The position numbers and the translations under genes are program-made. The notes under the pieces were generated by a model. That model made no database searches. It was not told the origin of the DNA and saw only the letters and a list, made by a program, of their open reading frames with translations. From Allomuricauda sp. NBRC 101325 (GTDB lineage: Bacteria; Bacteroidota; Bacteroidia; Flavobacteriales; Flavobacteriaceae): 64,000 nt of DNA. Within the stretch, counting starts at the first letter, position 1. Each line of letters begins with the position of its first letter. The stretch lies in the NCBI RefSeq assembly GCF_030268205.1, contig NZ_BSQF01000002.1, positions 248,001 through 312,000 on the forward strand, given 5' to 3'. Below are positions 8,839 to 18,185 of this stretch, piece after piece.

Positions 8839-9486
8839 TTAATAATCTCCGTTTGGTGGTGGCCCGCTTGTACTCCTATCAAGAACTAGACTAGTGGTAT
8901 CGGCCATCATCATGGCAGGAATCATACTTGCATAGGATTTATTGCCCTCTTTGGTTTTTCCGACCGCTTTATCTCCAACTGCATCTTTGATTAATTGGGC
9001 TTTTCCGTCAGGTCCGATGTAGAAGCCATACTCCTCACCATTAACATCCATAGTTGGAACCACAAAAACAGAATTTTGTCGTGGGTGTACAAAACTTGCT
9101 TTATCTGGATAATTGGCAAAATAGAAACGCAACGATGAAATTTTTACCTTTGCTGTATCCGCTTCTTGTTCAATATATTTAATGTATTGCTTCATTTCAT
9201 CAAACGAAAAGGAAGAAAATCTAGCAACCTGAAATGGAGCTTCCGGGCTTCTTTCTGCTTCATATTCCGAAATCAAATCTACTCTATGTTTGGTGTAATT
9301 GTCATAAAGCGATTTGGATTCTTGAAGCGAAATTATGCCTTTAGGTGGCGCTACAGGTTCTGCTGCAACAGGTTCTGAAGTGGTTGGATCGGTCGATTGT
9401 TCTTTTTTGGCTCCTTGTTGGCAACTTCCCAACAAAAAAAGCATAGACCCAAGGATAGCAAGGGTTCCTTTGCGAATGTTTTTCAT
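8839..9486 (-). CDS. Lipoprotein of unknown function
   Basis: I place the start at the ATG at 9484-9486 (MKNIRKGTL...), giving 215 residues with a normal lipoprotein signal peptide and lipobox FLLGSC. A longer in-frame extension to 9555 would put a non-signal stretch in front and is unlikely. After a Glu/Pro/Ala-rich linker, the protein has a globular part of ~170 residues that includes FVVPTMDVNGEEYGFYIGPDGKAQL-like text and ends GPPPNGDY. No known domain is recognised. It lies just upstream of membrane-family copy C and may share its transcript, which hints at a link between the two. Confidence 0.7.
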   Translation of the reverse strand: MKNIRKGTLAILGSMLFLLGSCQQGAKKEQSTDPTTSEPVAAEPVAPPKGIISLQESKSLYDNYTKHRVDLISEYEAERSPEAPFQVARFSSFSFDEMKQYIKYIEQEADTAKVKISSLRFYFANYPDKASFVHPRQNSVFVVPTMDVNGEEYGFYIGPDGKAQLIKDAVGDKAVGKTKEGNKSYASMIPAMMMADTTSLVLDRSTSGPPPNGDY

Positions 9487-9563
9487 GGTATAAGTGTTTA
9501 AAAGTTCAGTTTTTGGGGAAACCGATTTAAAGATAAGCCATTTCTTTAAATGCATGTACTAAA

Positions 9564-9591
9564 AAACCCTCTAGAAATTTCTAAAGGGTTT
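9564..9591 (-). terminator. Rho-independent terminator of rho
   Basis: AAACCCT (9564-9570) pairs with AGGGTTT (9585-9591), with an inner TAGAAATTTCTA extension. On the minus strand it is followed by a run of six T. It lies 27 bases after the rho stop codon. Confidence 0.8.
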
Positions 9592-9618
9592 GCAATATAT
9601 TGTTTTTGAGTGAATTAA

Positions 9619-11238
9619 CTACTCGTTCATAGTGAGTAAAAACTCCTCATTGTTCTTGGTCTGCTTAATGCGCTGCTCCATAAACTCCATGGCTTCCACA
9701 GGGTTCATATCGGCCAAATATTTGCGCATGATCCACATACGTTGAATGGTATTTTCATCTAACAAAAGATCATCTCTACGTGTTGAGGAAGAAATAAGGT
9801 CAATGGCTGGGAAAATTCTACGGTTGGAGATTCTACGATCCAACTGAAGCTCCATGTTACCGGTACCTTTAAATTCTTCGAAGATCACCTCGTCCATTTT
9901 AGAACCAGTTTCTGTCAATGCAGTGGCGATAATGGAAAGTGACCCACCGTTTTCAATATTACGGGCCGCACCAAAGAAACGTTTTGGCTTGTGCAATGCG
10001 TTGGCATCCACACCACCACTCAATACCTTACCAGAAGCAGGCTGTACGGTGTTGTAGGCACGGGCCAAACGGGTAATGGAATCCAAAAGGATTACCACAT
10101 CGTGTCCACATTCCACCAATCTTTTGGCCTTGTCCAAAACAATATTGGCCACTCTTACGTGCTCGGTAGCTTCCTTGTCGAAAGTGGAAGCCACAACTTC
10201 ACCACGAACGTTACGTTGCATATCGGTAACCTCCTCAGGACGCTCATCGATCAATAAAATAATTTGATAAACTTCTGGGTGGTTGGCTGCGATAGCGTTC
10301 GCAATATCCTTAAGCAACATGGTTTTACCCGTTTTGGGCTGGGAAACGATCATTCCCCTTTGTCCTTTTCCAATAGGAGAGAACAAATCCATGATTCTTG
10401 TGGAAATGGTGCTTTGCTTTTCGGCCAATTTGAATTTTTCCTTTGGGAACAATGGAGTCAAGTGCTCAAATGCCACACGGTCACGCACCACTTGTGGATC
10501 CAATCCGTTGATCTTGTTCACCTTGATCAAAGGGAAGTATTTTTCACCTTCTTTTGGTGGCCTAATATTTCCTAAAACGGTATCCCCAGATTTAAGACCG
10601 AACAATCTGATCTGCGATTGGGATACATATATATCGTCAGGAGAAGAAAGATAGTTGTAATCGGAAGATCTTAAAAATCCGTAACCATCTTGCATAATAT
10701 CCAGCACACCTTCACTTTCAATAATGCTATCGAACTCGTATTCAGGTTCTTTGTACCTGTTTTTTAAGTCCTTGTCAAAATTGCTGCTCTTTTTCTCGTG
10801 CTGGTTTTTGTGTTGCGGGTTATTATTATTGTTGTTGTTCCTGCGGTTGTTATTTTGATTCTTTTGGCTGTTGCTATTGTTGTTTGGTCTGTTGTCTTTT
10901 TTCTGAGACTGCTGACTATTTGAATCATCACTTTTTTGATGGGATTCTTTTTTTGGAGCAGGCTTAGGGTTTGCGTCTTCTTTTTTCTCCGTGGCAGTTT
11001 CGTTGGAATTGTTACGGGGAGATCGAGCACGTTTTGGCTTGGGTGCAGATTTTTCCTCTGTGGATGTAGAGGCGGCAACGGTACCTGCTACCGCTTTGGG
11101 GTTGGAAGCCTGAACGTCCAAGATTTGATAAACCAAGTCCAGTTTTTTTAAGGTCTTGAATTTGGGAACGTTAAGGTCTTTTGCAATTTCTTGCAACTCA
11201 GGAAGCTTTTTAGCTTTTAGATCTGAAATCTCAAACAT
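9619..11238 (-). CDS. rho: Transcription termination factor Rho
   Basis: An RNA-dependent hexameric ATPase that ends transcription. The start is placed at the ATG at 11236-11238 ([22 protein letters not shown]), the usual Rho N-terminal helix; upstream in-frame codons do not look coding. This gives 539 residues. In order: a Rho N domain, an Asn/Lys/Gln-rich insertion of ~110 residues (about 75-180) with long N runs, the cold-shock RNA-binding domain ([15 protein letters not shown]), and the ATPase core with Walker A PKTGKT, Walker [17 protein letters not shown] and the Q/R-loop region. The low-complexity insertion is common in Bacteroidota Rho proteins and in some relatives behaves as a disordered, phase-separating region. 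Confidence 0.95.
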   Translation of the reverse strand: MFEISDLKAKKLPELQEIAKDLNVPKFKTLKKLDLVYQILDVQASNPKAVAGTVAASTSTEEKSAPKPKRARSPRNNSNETATEKKEDANPKPAPKKESHQKSDDSNSQQSQKKDNRPNNNSNSQKNQNNNRRNNNNNNNPQHKNQHEKKSSNFDKDLKNRYKEPEYEFDSIIESEGVLDIMQDGYGFLRSSDYNYLSSPDDIYVSQSQIRLFGLKSGDTVLGNIRPPKEGEKYFPLIKVNKINGLDPQVVRDRVAFEHLTPLFPKEKFKLAEKQSTISTRIMDLFSPIGKGQRGMIVSQPKTGKTMLLKDIANAIAANHPEVYQIILLIDERPEEVTDMQRNVRGEVVASTFDKEATEHVRVANIVLDKAKRLVECGHDVVILLDSITRLARAYNTVQPASGKVLSGGVDANALHKPKRFFGAARNIENGGSLSIIATALTETGSKMDEVIFEEFKGTGNMELQLDRRISNRRIFPAIDLISSSTRRDDLLLDENTIQRMWIMRKYLADMNPVEAMEFMEQRIKQTKNNEEFLLTMNE

Positions 11239-11398
11239 TAAGTAAAGAAATAAGTTAAACTTGTGTGATTCTAAATATGAAGTAAGGTTATTTTGGATGC
11301 TACAGGAAGAAAGAGTTCCTAGGTAGGTGCTTGCTAATAACGACACAATAATACGAATAATTTTTCAAGAATATCGCTTCATTTATCAAAAAGACGCC

Positions 11399-11406
11399 TA
11401 TTTTTG
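11399..11406 (+). promoter_or_regulatory. -7 promoter element upstream of the DUF4293 gene
   Basis: TATTTTTG matches TAnnTTTG, 22 bases before the ATG at 11429. No convincing -33 TTTG sits at the usual spacing, so this is a partial match. Confidence 0.5.
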
Positions 11407-11428
11407 CATTTCGAAATCGATTTGCACA

Positions 11429-11839
11429 ATGATTCAACGAATTCAGACGTTTTTTTTACTGGTTGTAGGCCTCATTTCTGGTGTACTTCCATTTTTTCTG
11501 AATCTTTGGGTCGAAGTGAACGGTAAGGAGGTTTTTGCCCAAGATGAAATTCTGGTAAGCCTTGCCTTTTACGTGGTTACCGTGCTGGCTGTGGTTTCGA
11601 TTGTAATGTACAAAAAACGACAAAATCAATTTGTGGTAAACAGATTGAATATGATATTAAATCTTTTTTTACTAGGATTTTTCGTTTATCGATCGCTAAG
11701 CTTATCCGGAGAAACCGTAGTTTCTGAGAAGGGTATTGGGATGCTGATTCCTGTATTTTCTATCGTTTTTCTGGTCCTGGCCAACAGGGCTATCAAAAAG
11801 GATGAAGATCTTGTAAAATCTGTTGATCGCTTACGTTGA
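11429..11839 (+). CDS. DUF4293 family membrane protein
   Basis: A 136-residue protein with four hydrophobic helices starting MIQRIQTFFLLVVGL, the recognisable DUF4293 N terminus. The start is the ATG at 11429; a longer in-frame extension upstream lies before the -7 promoter element and is rejected. Family function is unknown. Members sit beside rho in many Flavobacteriaceae and the divergent arrangement here fits (family knowledge from memory). It ends with KKDEDLVKSVDRLR and is followed by a bidirectional terminator. Confidence 0.85.
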   Translation: MIQRIQTFFLLVVGLISGVLPFFLNLWVEVNGKEVFAQDEILVSLAFYVVTVLAVVSIVMYKKRQNQFVVNRLNMILNLFLLGFFVYRSLSLSGETVVSEKGIGMLIPVFSIVFLVLANRAIKKDEDLVKSVDRLR

Positions 11840-11866
11840 ACCTAACATCTTAGTAGTATTAGTGCG

Positions 11867-11895
11867 AAAAAACCCTGGCTTCGGTCGGGGTTTTT
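11867..11895. terminator. Bidirectional terminator between DUF4293 and YfcE-like genes
   Basis: AAAACCCTGGC, loop TTCG, GTCGGGGTTTTT form a stem with two G-U pairs. It has A on the left and T on the right, placed between two convergent stop codons. It can serve both genes. Confidence 0.8.
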
Positions 11896-11898
11896 ACG

Positions 11899-12393
11899 TT
11901 ATCGTTTGCCCAATTCAATTACTTCCAAATCAGAAATTTTATCCCCGTTGATCACAAAGCGTAGCATGGTTCGCACTTGGTGGAATCCGTGCTTTCCGCT
12001 GGCTCCTGGGTTCATGTGCAACAAATCCAATTTTTTGTCGTGCATCACTTTTAAAATATGGGAATGTCCACAAATAAAAAGTTTTGGGGGATTGTTTTTG
12101 ATCTCATCCCTTACCCGAATATTGTATCGGTTTGGGTAACCACCAATATGGGTGATCCAAACATCCACATCCTCGCACATAAATCTGTTGTTCTCCGGAA
12201 ATTCCTTTTGGATAACGTGGTCGTCAATATTGCCATGAACCCCCCGAACAGGCTTCAAAGCCTCAAGTTTGTCCGTAACCGATAAGCTTCCAATATCGCC
12301 TGCGTGCCAGATTTCGTCTGCCTGTGCGGCATATTTCAAAATGGTATCGTCCATGTGTCCGTGCGTGTCGGAGAGCAGTAAAACCTTGGTCAT
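11899..12393 (-). CDS. YfcE/MJ0936-type metallophosphoesterase
   Basis: A 164-residue cytosolic phosphodiesterase with the calcineurin-like metal motifs in order: DTHGH (residues 9-13), HAGDIGS (about 30-36), GNIDDH (about 54-59) and GHSH (about 108-111). These match the two-metal site of the YfcE/MJ0936 family, which hydrolyses phosphodiesters in vitro; the physiological substrate is unclear. The length is normal. It is divergent from truA. Confidence 0.9.
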   Translation of the reverse strand: MTKVLLLSDTHGHMDDTILKYAAQADEIWHAGDIGSLSVTDKLEALKPVRGVHGNIDDHVIQKEFPENNRFMCEDVDVWITHIGGYPNRYNIRVRDEIKNNPPKLFICGHSHILKVMHDKKLDLLHMNPGASGKHGFHQVRTMLRFVINGDKISDLEVIELGKR

Positions 12394-12481
12394 AACGCTA
12401 AAAATATGCTAAAAAAATCCGCTTGGAAATATGTTGGAGGGGATTGAATTATCTTTATCGACTTAAAAGTAAGGGATTCCA

Positions 12482-13234
12482 TTGAGATACTTCATCCAAT
12501 TTTCATATTTCGGCAAAGCTTATCACGGTTGGCAAAACCAACCCAACGCTATAACCGTGCAAGAAGTTTTGGAAAAGGCATTGAGTACGTTGCTTCGTGC
12601 TAAAATTGAGGTGGTTGGCGCAGGTAGAACCGATGCGGGTGTACATGCAAAGGAAATGTTTGCCCATTTCGATTTTGAGCCCATTGCCGATAGAGATGAG
12701 TTGGTGTATCGATTGAATTCGTTCTTGCCCGATGATGTCGCCGTACAGGGGATTTTTGAGATGGTGCCCAGTGCCCATGCAAGGTTTGATGCCACCGAAC
12801 GAACCTATGAGTATTGGTTGGTAAAAGAAAAAAGCCCTTTTTATTTTGATTTGGCCCATTGCGTATTGCAACCTTTGGATGTGAATGCCATGAATCAGGC
12901 TGGAGCTATGCTCTTGGAACACTCTGATTTTGAATGTTTTTCCAAATCCAACACCGATGTGAAGACGTATACCTGTGATGTTCGCCATGCGAAATGGGAG
13001 GTAAGTGAAGATAAATGGGTGTTCACCATCACGGCAGACCGTTTTTTGCGCAACATGGTTCGCGCTGTGGTCGGAACGTTGTTGGATGTAGGGCAGGGCA
13101 GGATAGCCCCCGAACACATTCATAAAATTATTGAAAGCAAGGACAGGGCCGAAGCGGGTGTTTCCGTACCTGCAAAAGGTTTATATTTGACCAAGGTTTT
13201 ATATCCAAAAGATATTTTTAATGAGCGACAGTAA
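12482..13234 (+). CDS. truA: tRNA pseudouridine(38-40) synthase
   Basis: Converts uridines 38-40 of the tRNA anticodon arm to pseudouridine. The 250-residue protein starts MRYFIQFSYFGKAYHGWQ and has the catalytic block GRTDAGVHA with the conserved Asp (about residue 50), then RTYEY and FLRNMVRAVVGTLL near the C terminus. The start codon is TTG: the family N terminus begins exactly there and no ATG fits. The 3' end overlaps the following ABC exporter gene by 14 bases, so the two are probably translationally coupled. Confidence 0.93.
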   Translation: MRYFIQFSYFGKAYHGWQNQPNAITVQEVLEKALSTLLRAKIEVVGAGRTDAGVHAKEMFAHFDFEPIADRDELVYRLNSFLPDDVAVQGIFEMVPSAHARFDATERTYEYWLVKEKSPFYFDLAHCVLQPLDVNAMNQAGAMLLEHSDFECFSKSNTDVKTYTCDVRHAKWEVSEDKWVFTITADRFLRNMVRAVVGTLLDVGQGRIAPEHIHKIIESKDRAEAGVSVPAKGLYLTKVLYPKDIFNERQ

Positions 13235-14993
13235 GGATACAGGAAAAGCGTTTGATTTTAGACTTTTCAAACGAGTGTTTTCATATACCAGGCCCTATAG
13301 GGGCATTTTTTGGTTGGTGGCCATTGTGGCCATTTTATCCGCAGCCTTCGCTATTGGAATTCCAATTTTGGTAAAGGACATCATCAACGAATCCTTGGAA
13401 AGCAAAGACAGTCAACAATTATTGAATGCTGTTGTGCTGATGTTGGTCTTCCTTTTGGGACAGGTAACCACCCAGTTGCTGTTCAATTATTTCGCCAACC
13501 TTTTGGGGGAGTCGGTAATAAAAGATATCCGTATAAAGCTGTTCACTAAAATGACAGGCTTTAAAATGACCTATTTCGATAAATCTTCCATTGGAGTTTT
13601 GGTGACCAGGGCCGTTGCCGATATGCAACGTATCGGGGAGATTTTTAGTCAAGGATTTTTTATGATCGTTGCCGATGCCTTAAAAATGTTGTCGGCCGCA
13701 ATCATAATGCTCGTGGTCAATTGGAAGTTGGCCTTGATTGTTTTTGCGATTCTTCCTGTGATTTTGATAGCTACCCGCTTGTTTCAACAAGCCATGAAGG
13801 TTGCTTTTGTTGAAGTGCGTGCGCAGGTGTCCAATTTGAATTCTTTTGTGCAGGAGCGTATTGCAGGGATGAAGATCGTGCAATTGTTCAACCGTGAGGA
13901 AATTGAAAAGGAAAAATTCAGGGTCATCAACGAAAAACATCAAAATGCTTGGTTGAAGACCGTTTGGTACAACTCCATATTTTTTCCAATAGCTGAAATC
14001 TCCAACTCCATAGGCATTGGATTAGTGGTGTATTTTGGGGTAATTCAAAATATAGAGAATGTTGGAATGGACAACAAAGGGGCAATTTTGGCTTTCTTTT
14101 TCTTGATGGATTTATTGTTCCGTCCGTTGCGTCAGATTGCTGATAAATTCAATACCCTTCAAATGGGAATGGTGGCAGCCAATCGAGTGTTCAAAATATT
14201 GGATACCGATAGCCATATTCCAGATGAGGGAACCGTTGAAAAAGCGGATGTAAAAGGTGATATTGAGTTTAAAGATGTGCATTTTGGTTACGTGCCCGAT
14301 GAAGAAGTGCTTCATGGCATAAACTTTAAAGTAAAAGCAGGTGAAACCGTTGCCATTGTTGGGGCAACAGGAGCGGGAAAATCTACGATCATTAATTTGC
14401 TCAACCGTTTTTACGAAATCAACTCAGGGCAAATTTTGGTGGACAATGTGTGTTTGAAAGATTACACCTTGCATTCGTTGCGATCACATATTGCGATTGT
14501 ACTTCAGGATGTGTTTTTGTTTGCCGATACCATTGCAAATAACATTTCACTTCGCGATGAAAATATTACCACCGAACAAATTGAAGAAGCGGCCAAACAA
14601 ATTGGGGTTCACGAATTTGTGTCAAGCTTGCCTGGCGGCTACCAATACAATGTAAAGGAGCGTGGAAGTATGCTTTCCAGCGGTCAGCGCCAATTGATTG
14701 CTTTTTTACGTGCTTATGTGAGCAATCCCAGTATTTTGATTTTGGATGAAGCTACCTCGTCAGTGGATACCTATTCCGAACAATTGATCCAACAGGCTAC
14801 AGACAAAATTACCGAGGGCAGGACTTCTATCATTATTGCCCACCGTTTGGCGACCATTAAAAAAGCAGATAAAATAATTGTGATGGATGCTGGGGAAATC
14901 GTTGAGATGGGCAATCACAAGGAACTTTTGGAAAAAGGTGGCTATTATTCCGATTTGTACAATGCCCAATTCTTGGCAGAGGAAGTGGCTTAA
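13221..14993 (+). CDS. ABC exporter, fused permease and ATPase (MsbA/MdlB-like)
   Basis: A 590-residue half transporter that works as a homodimer in the inner membrane. Residues ~20-320 form the six-helix ABC exporter domain. The ATPase has Walker A GATGAGKST (about 381-389), signature LSSGQ (about 484), Walker B ILILDEATSSVD (about 504) and the H-loop in IIIAHRL (about 537). By family it could export a lipid or another hydrophobic compound; MsbA-type lipid A flipping is possible but not provable from sequence. It overlaps truA by 14 bases. Its stop is directly abutted by the stop of the convergent DUF3667 gene, with no intergenic base and no visible terminator. Confidence 0.9.
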   Translation: MSDSKDTGKAFDFRLFKRVFSYTRPYRGIFWLVAIVAILSAAFAIGIPILVKDIINESLESKDSQQLLNAVVLMLVFLLGQVTTQLLFNYFANLLGESVIKDIRIKLFTKMTGFKMTYFDKSSIGVLVTRAVADMQRIGEIFSQGFFMIVADALKMLSAAIIMLVVNWKLALIVFAILPVILIATRLFQQAMKVAFVEVRAQVSNLNSFVQERIAGMKIVQLFNREEIEKEKFRVINEKHQNAWLKTVWYNSIFFPIAEISNSIGIGLVVYFGVIQNIENVGMDNKGAILAFFFLMDLLFRPLRQIADKFNTLQMGMVAANRVFKILDTDSHIPDEGTVEKADVKGDIEFKDVHFGYVPDEEVLHGINFKVKAGETVAIVGATGAGKSTIINLLNRFYEINSGQILVDNVCLKDYTLHSLRSHIAIVLQDVFLFADTIANNISLRDENITTEQIEEAAKQIGVHEFVSSLPGGYQYNVKERGSMLSSGQRQLIAFLRAYVSNPSILILDEATSSVDTYSEQLIQQATDKITEGRTSIIIAHRLATIKKADKIIVMDAGEIVEMGNHKELLEKGGYYSDLYNAQFLAEEVA

Positions 14994-15773
14994 TTAACCA
15001 TTTTTAGGTTGAAAATCATCTAGGGTAACTTCTCCTGTCAAAAACATGAGAATGGGTATGATCAAACTAATTGAGAAGTACAGTATCGATACGAGTAAAT
15101 AAAAAAGAATAAGTCTTGCGAAAAGCATAATTCCTTGTGCTTTTGAAATCCTAGCGATAACATAACTTGTATAAATAAGCATGGTCAATGAACCCAAAAG
15201 GGAATAGGTCATGTAGTGTTCAGGGGTAAATAGAAGCACTATAACGGATGGAATAAAACTAAAAAGGCTAAAATGCGCCAAGGAGTACATAAAAATGATG
15301 TTGCGTTCTGCGAAGTTGTATTTCTTCTCATCAAAACACAACCAACCTGCAATGGCCATCAAAGGAATATATACAATAAATAACAGGGCCTGATAATCCA
15401 TCGTATACCCCAACATTTTTTTCTGAAAAACCGTTTGTGACTCATTGTCGAACATGTCGAATGCCATAAAATCAATCGATTTGGTCATCAGGAATACTAT
15501 AATTCCAGATAGGGTAAGGGCTAGCCCTAAATAACTAATGGGGTTCAGGTATTTTCTGCGAAGTCCTTGAAGATAACCTTCAATCACAATTTCGGGCTTG
15601 GTAAACAGATGTACGAAAGTGTTGATAAAGGTATTGTCCAGATTGAAATATCTATCTAAGACATCGAACCAAAGATTTTTGACGGTAATTCTATTTCGGA
15701 TGACCTTTCCACCACAATTGGGACAATACAAGTAGTCGGTTCTTAAGTTGGCTTCACAATTTTTGCATGTCAT
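14994..15773 (-). CDS. DUF3667 membrane protein with N-terminal zinc ribbon
   Basis: A 259-residue protein. Residues 1-25 hold two CxxC pairs (CKNCEAN and CPNCGG) that form a zinc ribbon. The segment LFTKPEIVIEGYLQGLRRKYLNPISYL (positions ~15540-15610) is the DUF3667 hallmark. Four to five membrane helices follow. Function is unknown for the family. It overlaps the upstream cdaA gene by 4 bases (start inside the cdaA stop), so it is translationally coupled to the c-di-AMP synthase. Confidence 0.85.
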   Translation of the reverse strand: MTCKNCEANLRTDYLYCPNCGGKVIRNRITVKNLWFDVLDRYFNLDNTFINTFVHLFTKPEIVIEGYLQGLRRKYLNPISYLGLALTLSGIIVFLMTKSIDFMAFDMFDNESQTVFQKKMLGYTMDYQALLFIVYIPLMAIAGWLCFDEKKYNFAERNIIFMYSLAHFSLFSFIPSVIVLLFTPEHYMTYSLLGSLTMLIYTSYVIARISKAQGIMLFARLILFYLLVSILYFSISLIIPILMFLTGEVTLDDFQPKNG

Positions 15774-16558
15774 TGCTCCAAATCCTTTTTAAGTTTTTTG
15801 GTCAATTCCTCGATACCCTTAAAGGGGATAAAATCCCCATTTTTTATATATGAAATAGCACCAGTTTCCTCACTGACCACCAAACAAACCGCATCGGTTT
15901 TCTCTGTGATTCCAACCGCAGCTCGGTGCCGAAGTCCAAAACGTAAAGGAATATTTCTATCGTTGGAAACAGGTAAAATCACTCGTGTAGCGGTAATAAA
16001 ATTATCTTGGATCACAATCGCGCCATCATGGAGCGGACTATTTTTAAAAAAGATACTTTCCAGAATGGGTTGGGTGATTTGAATATTCATGGCATCACCG
16101 GTCGACATTACAAAATCCAATGCATTGTTGCGTTCAATCACAATGATGGCTCCCGTTTTGGTGCTTCCCATTTTTTCGCATGCCCCCACAATGGATTCCA
16201 CATCTGTTTTAGTGGCGATAACATCCTGCTTCATGAATTTAAAATGCTTCAGGAAATTCCGTTTCTTGGCAAAATTGGTGGAACCGATCATCAACAAAAA
16301 TTTTCGTATTTCCTGTTGAAAAACAATGATCAAAGCGATCAATCCAATGTTCATGAATCCACCGACCATACTACTGATCATTTTCATTTGAAGCAGTTCG
16401 GTCAACTTCCAAAGCGCCCAAACAATTACAATTCCGATAAAAATATTGATGGCAACGGTACCTCGAACCAGTTTATAAACATAATAGAGCAAAGCTGCCA
16501 CAAGGAGTATGTCTATGATATCCGTAACCTGAAAATCGAGAAAATTTAGAAAATCCAA
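15770..16558 (-). CDS. cdaA: Membrane diadenylate cyclase (c-di-AMP synthase)
   Basis: Makes cyclic di-AMP from two ATP. It has 262 residues. The N-terminal ~85 residues form three membrane helices, and the rest is the DAC domain with the two catalytic signatures DGAIVI (about residues 174-179) and RHRAAVG (about 208-214). The architecture is that of CdaA/DacA, not of DNA-scanning DisA. It lies 44 bases after folP and overlaps DUF3667 by 4 bases, giving a folP-cdaA-DUF3667 operon. No c-di-AMP phosphodiesterase gene is visible in the window. Confidence 0.93.
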   Translation of the reverse strand: MDFLNFLDFQVTDIIDILLVAALLYYVYKLVRGTVAINIFIGIVIVWALWKLTELLQMKMISSMVGGFMNIGLIALIIVFQQEIRKFLLMIGSTNFAKKRNFLKHFKFMKQDVIATKTDVESIVGACEKMGSTKTGAIIVIERNNALDFVMSTGDAMNIQITQPILESIFFKNSPLHDGAIVIQDNFITATRVILPVSNDRNIPLRFGLRHRAAVGITEKTDAVCLVVSEETGAISYIKNGDFIPFKGIEELTKKLKKDLEQ

Positions 16559-16602
16559 TAGCAGTGTTTTTGTAAAATTAGCAAAAATAGAAGAACCACT
16601 GC

Positions 16603-17436
16603 CTAGAGTGCATTGGCTTTCAACACTTCTACAAGTTTAACACATTCCACGGCTTCTTTTACATCATGGGCACGAATAATATTAGCCCCTTTTAACAAGG
16701 CAACGGTGTGCAATGCAGTGGTTCCGTTCAAGGCTTCTTGGGGATTGGATTGCAAAACTTTATAGATCATGGATTTTCTGCTCAAACCTATCAATATGGG
16801 CAAACCAAAGGTTTGGAATAAATCAAGGTGATGGAGCAAGGTGTAATTTTGCGCTGTGGTTTTGGCAAATCCGAATCCAGGATCTAGGATCACATCGTTT
16901 ATTTTTTTGGAAGTAGTCTTGGCTATCTTTTCCGAAAAATAGGTTTTCAAATCCAAGATAAGGTCATCATATACAATCTCTTTTTGCATGGATTGTGGAG
17001 TGCCTTTCATGTGCATCATAATATAGGGAACCTGCAAATCGGCAATGGTGTCGAACATATTCTCGTCCAAATTTCCTGCAGCAATATCGTTTATGATGGC
17101 AGCGCCGTTTGCAACACTTTCTTTCGCTACCTTGCTTCTAAAGGTGTCAATGGAAATTAAGGTTTCCGGGAAATGTTTCAGCACCAAATCGATGATGGGG
17201 ATCATACGTTGCAATTCTTCATCCTCCGAAACATGTTCGGCCCCTGGACGTGAACTGTAGGCGCCCATATCGATAAATGTGGCACCATCGTTCAACATTC
17301 CCTCTACGCGATTCAAAATGGAAGCCTCATCTTTATAGGTTCCGCCATCAAAAAAAGAATCGGGGGTAAGATTTAAAATACCCATTACTTTGGGCACGGT
17401 AAGATCCACCAAATCACCTTTGCAGTTTATCGTCAT
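16603..17436 (-). CDS. folP: Dihydropteroate synthase
   Basis: Joins para-aminobenzoate to dihydropterin pyrophosphate in folate synthesis. The 277-residue TIM barrel contains MGILNLTPDSFFDGG (about residues 18-32), GATFIDMGAYSSRPGA, IINDIAAGN and ILDPGFGFAKT, the conserved pterin and pAba/diphosphate loops. The C-terminal IRAHDVKEAVECVKL block is intact. It is the first gene of the folP-cdaA-DUF3667 unit and diverges from the DUF1599 gene. TATCTTTG at 17465-17472 in the divergent gap is a possible -7 element for the DUF1599 direction. Confidence 0.94.
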   Translation of the reverse strand: MTINCKGDLVDLTVPKVMGILNLTPDSFFDGGTYKDEASILNRVEGMLNDGATFIDMGAYSSRPGAEHVSEDEELQRMIPIIDLVLKHFPETLISIDTFRSKVAKESVANGAAIINDIAAGNLDENMFDTIADLQVPYIMMHMKGTPQSMQKEIVYDDLILDLKTYFSEKIAKTTSKKINDVILDPGFGFAKTTAQNYTLLHHLDLFQTFGLPILIGLSRKSMIYKVLQSNPQEALNGTTALHTVALLKGANIIRAHDVKEAVECVKLVEVLKANAL

Positions 17437-17530
17437 AAAAAATAACTCCTTTGTTGGGTTTCATTATCTTTGGCAAAGTGCATGCAAACGCACAGAATTG
17501 AACGAAATTTACGCAAATTAGCAACAATAG

Positions 17531-18079
17531 ATGCAGCAGACTTCCCAACAATACGATGCGGTGATCAAAACCTGTCGCGATTTGTTCTCAAAAAAGGCTA
17601 AAGACTACGGTACCGCATGGCGTATTTTGCGATTGCCCTCCCTAACCGACCAGATTTTCATTAAGGCGCAGCGCATTCGAAGCCTTCAACAAAATGAGGT
17701 GCGAAAAGTGGATGAAGGTGAACGATCTGAATTTATCGGGATCATCAATTATTCCATTATGGCACTCATCCAAATTAAAAGAGGGGTAGTGGAACAACCA
17801 GATATCAATTCAGAAGAAGCCATTGCTTTGTATGATGAGCAGGTGGCCATAACCAAAAAATTAATGGAGGACAAAAATCACGATTATGGCGAAGCCTGGA
17901 GGGATATGCGCGTGAGCTCCCTCACGGATTTGATCTTACAGAAATTGTTGCGGGTAAAACAAATTGAGGATAACCAAGGTGCTACTTTGGTAAGCGAAGG
18001 GGTGGATGCCAATTACCAAGACATGGTTAATTATGCGGTTTTCGCACTAATTCATCTTGGGGAAGAAAATCCTAATTAA
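17531..18079 (+). CDS. DUF1599 protein, internally duplicated
   Basis: A 182-residue cytosolic protein made of two related ~80-residue repeats. The first has KDYGTAWRILRLPSLTDQI (about residues 24-42) and the second has HDYGEAWRDMRVSSLTDLI (about 116-134), each followed by a helical stretch with a conserved Arg. This double pattern is the DUF1599 family. The function is unknown; the all-helical layout recalls MazG-like folds, but I see no complete EExxD metal motif. It leads a run of same-strand genes ending in clpS. Confidence 0.8.
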   Translation: MQQTSQQYDAVIKTCRDLFSKKAKDYGTAWRILRLPSLTDQIFIKAQRIRSLQQNEVRKVDEGERSEFIGIINYSIMALIQIKRGVVEQPDINSEEAIALYDEQVAITKKLMEDKNHDYGEAWRDMRVSSLTDLILQKLLRVKQIEDNQGATLVSEGVDANYQDMVNYAVFALIHLGEENPN

Positions 18080-18185
18080 AAGTCGGGCGAGTATTCCCAA
18101 ATTAAATAACAGTTGTTTGGGAATTTGTGCAATTGGTGGCAAACAAGTAGAGCTTTTATATATTTAGTAGTTTGAAATTTATACA

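Noticed and set aside
9487..9555. Longer N terminus of the 8839-9486 lipoprotein
   Set aside because: It would bury the lipoprotein signal peptide behind 23 extra residues.
10764..11078. 104-codon frame inside the Asn/Lys-rich part of rho
   Set aside because: Shadow of low-complexity sequence; the rho frame explains the region.
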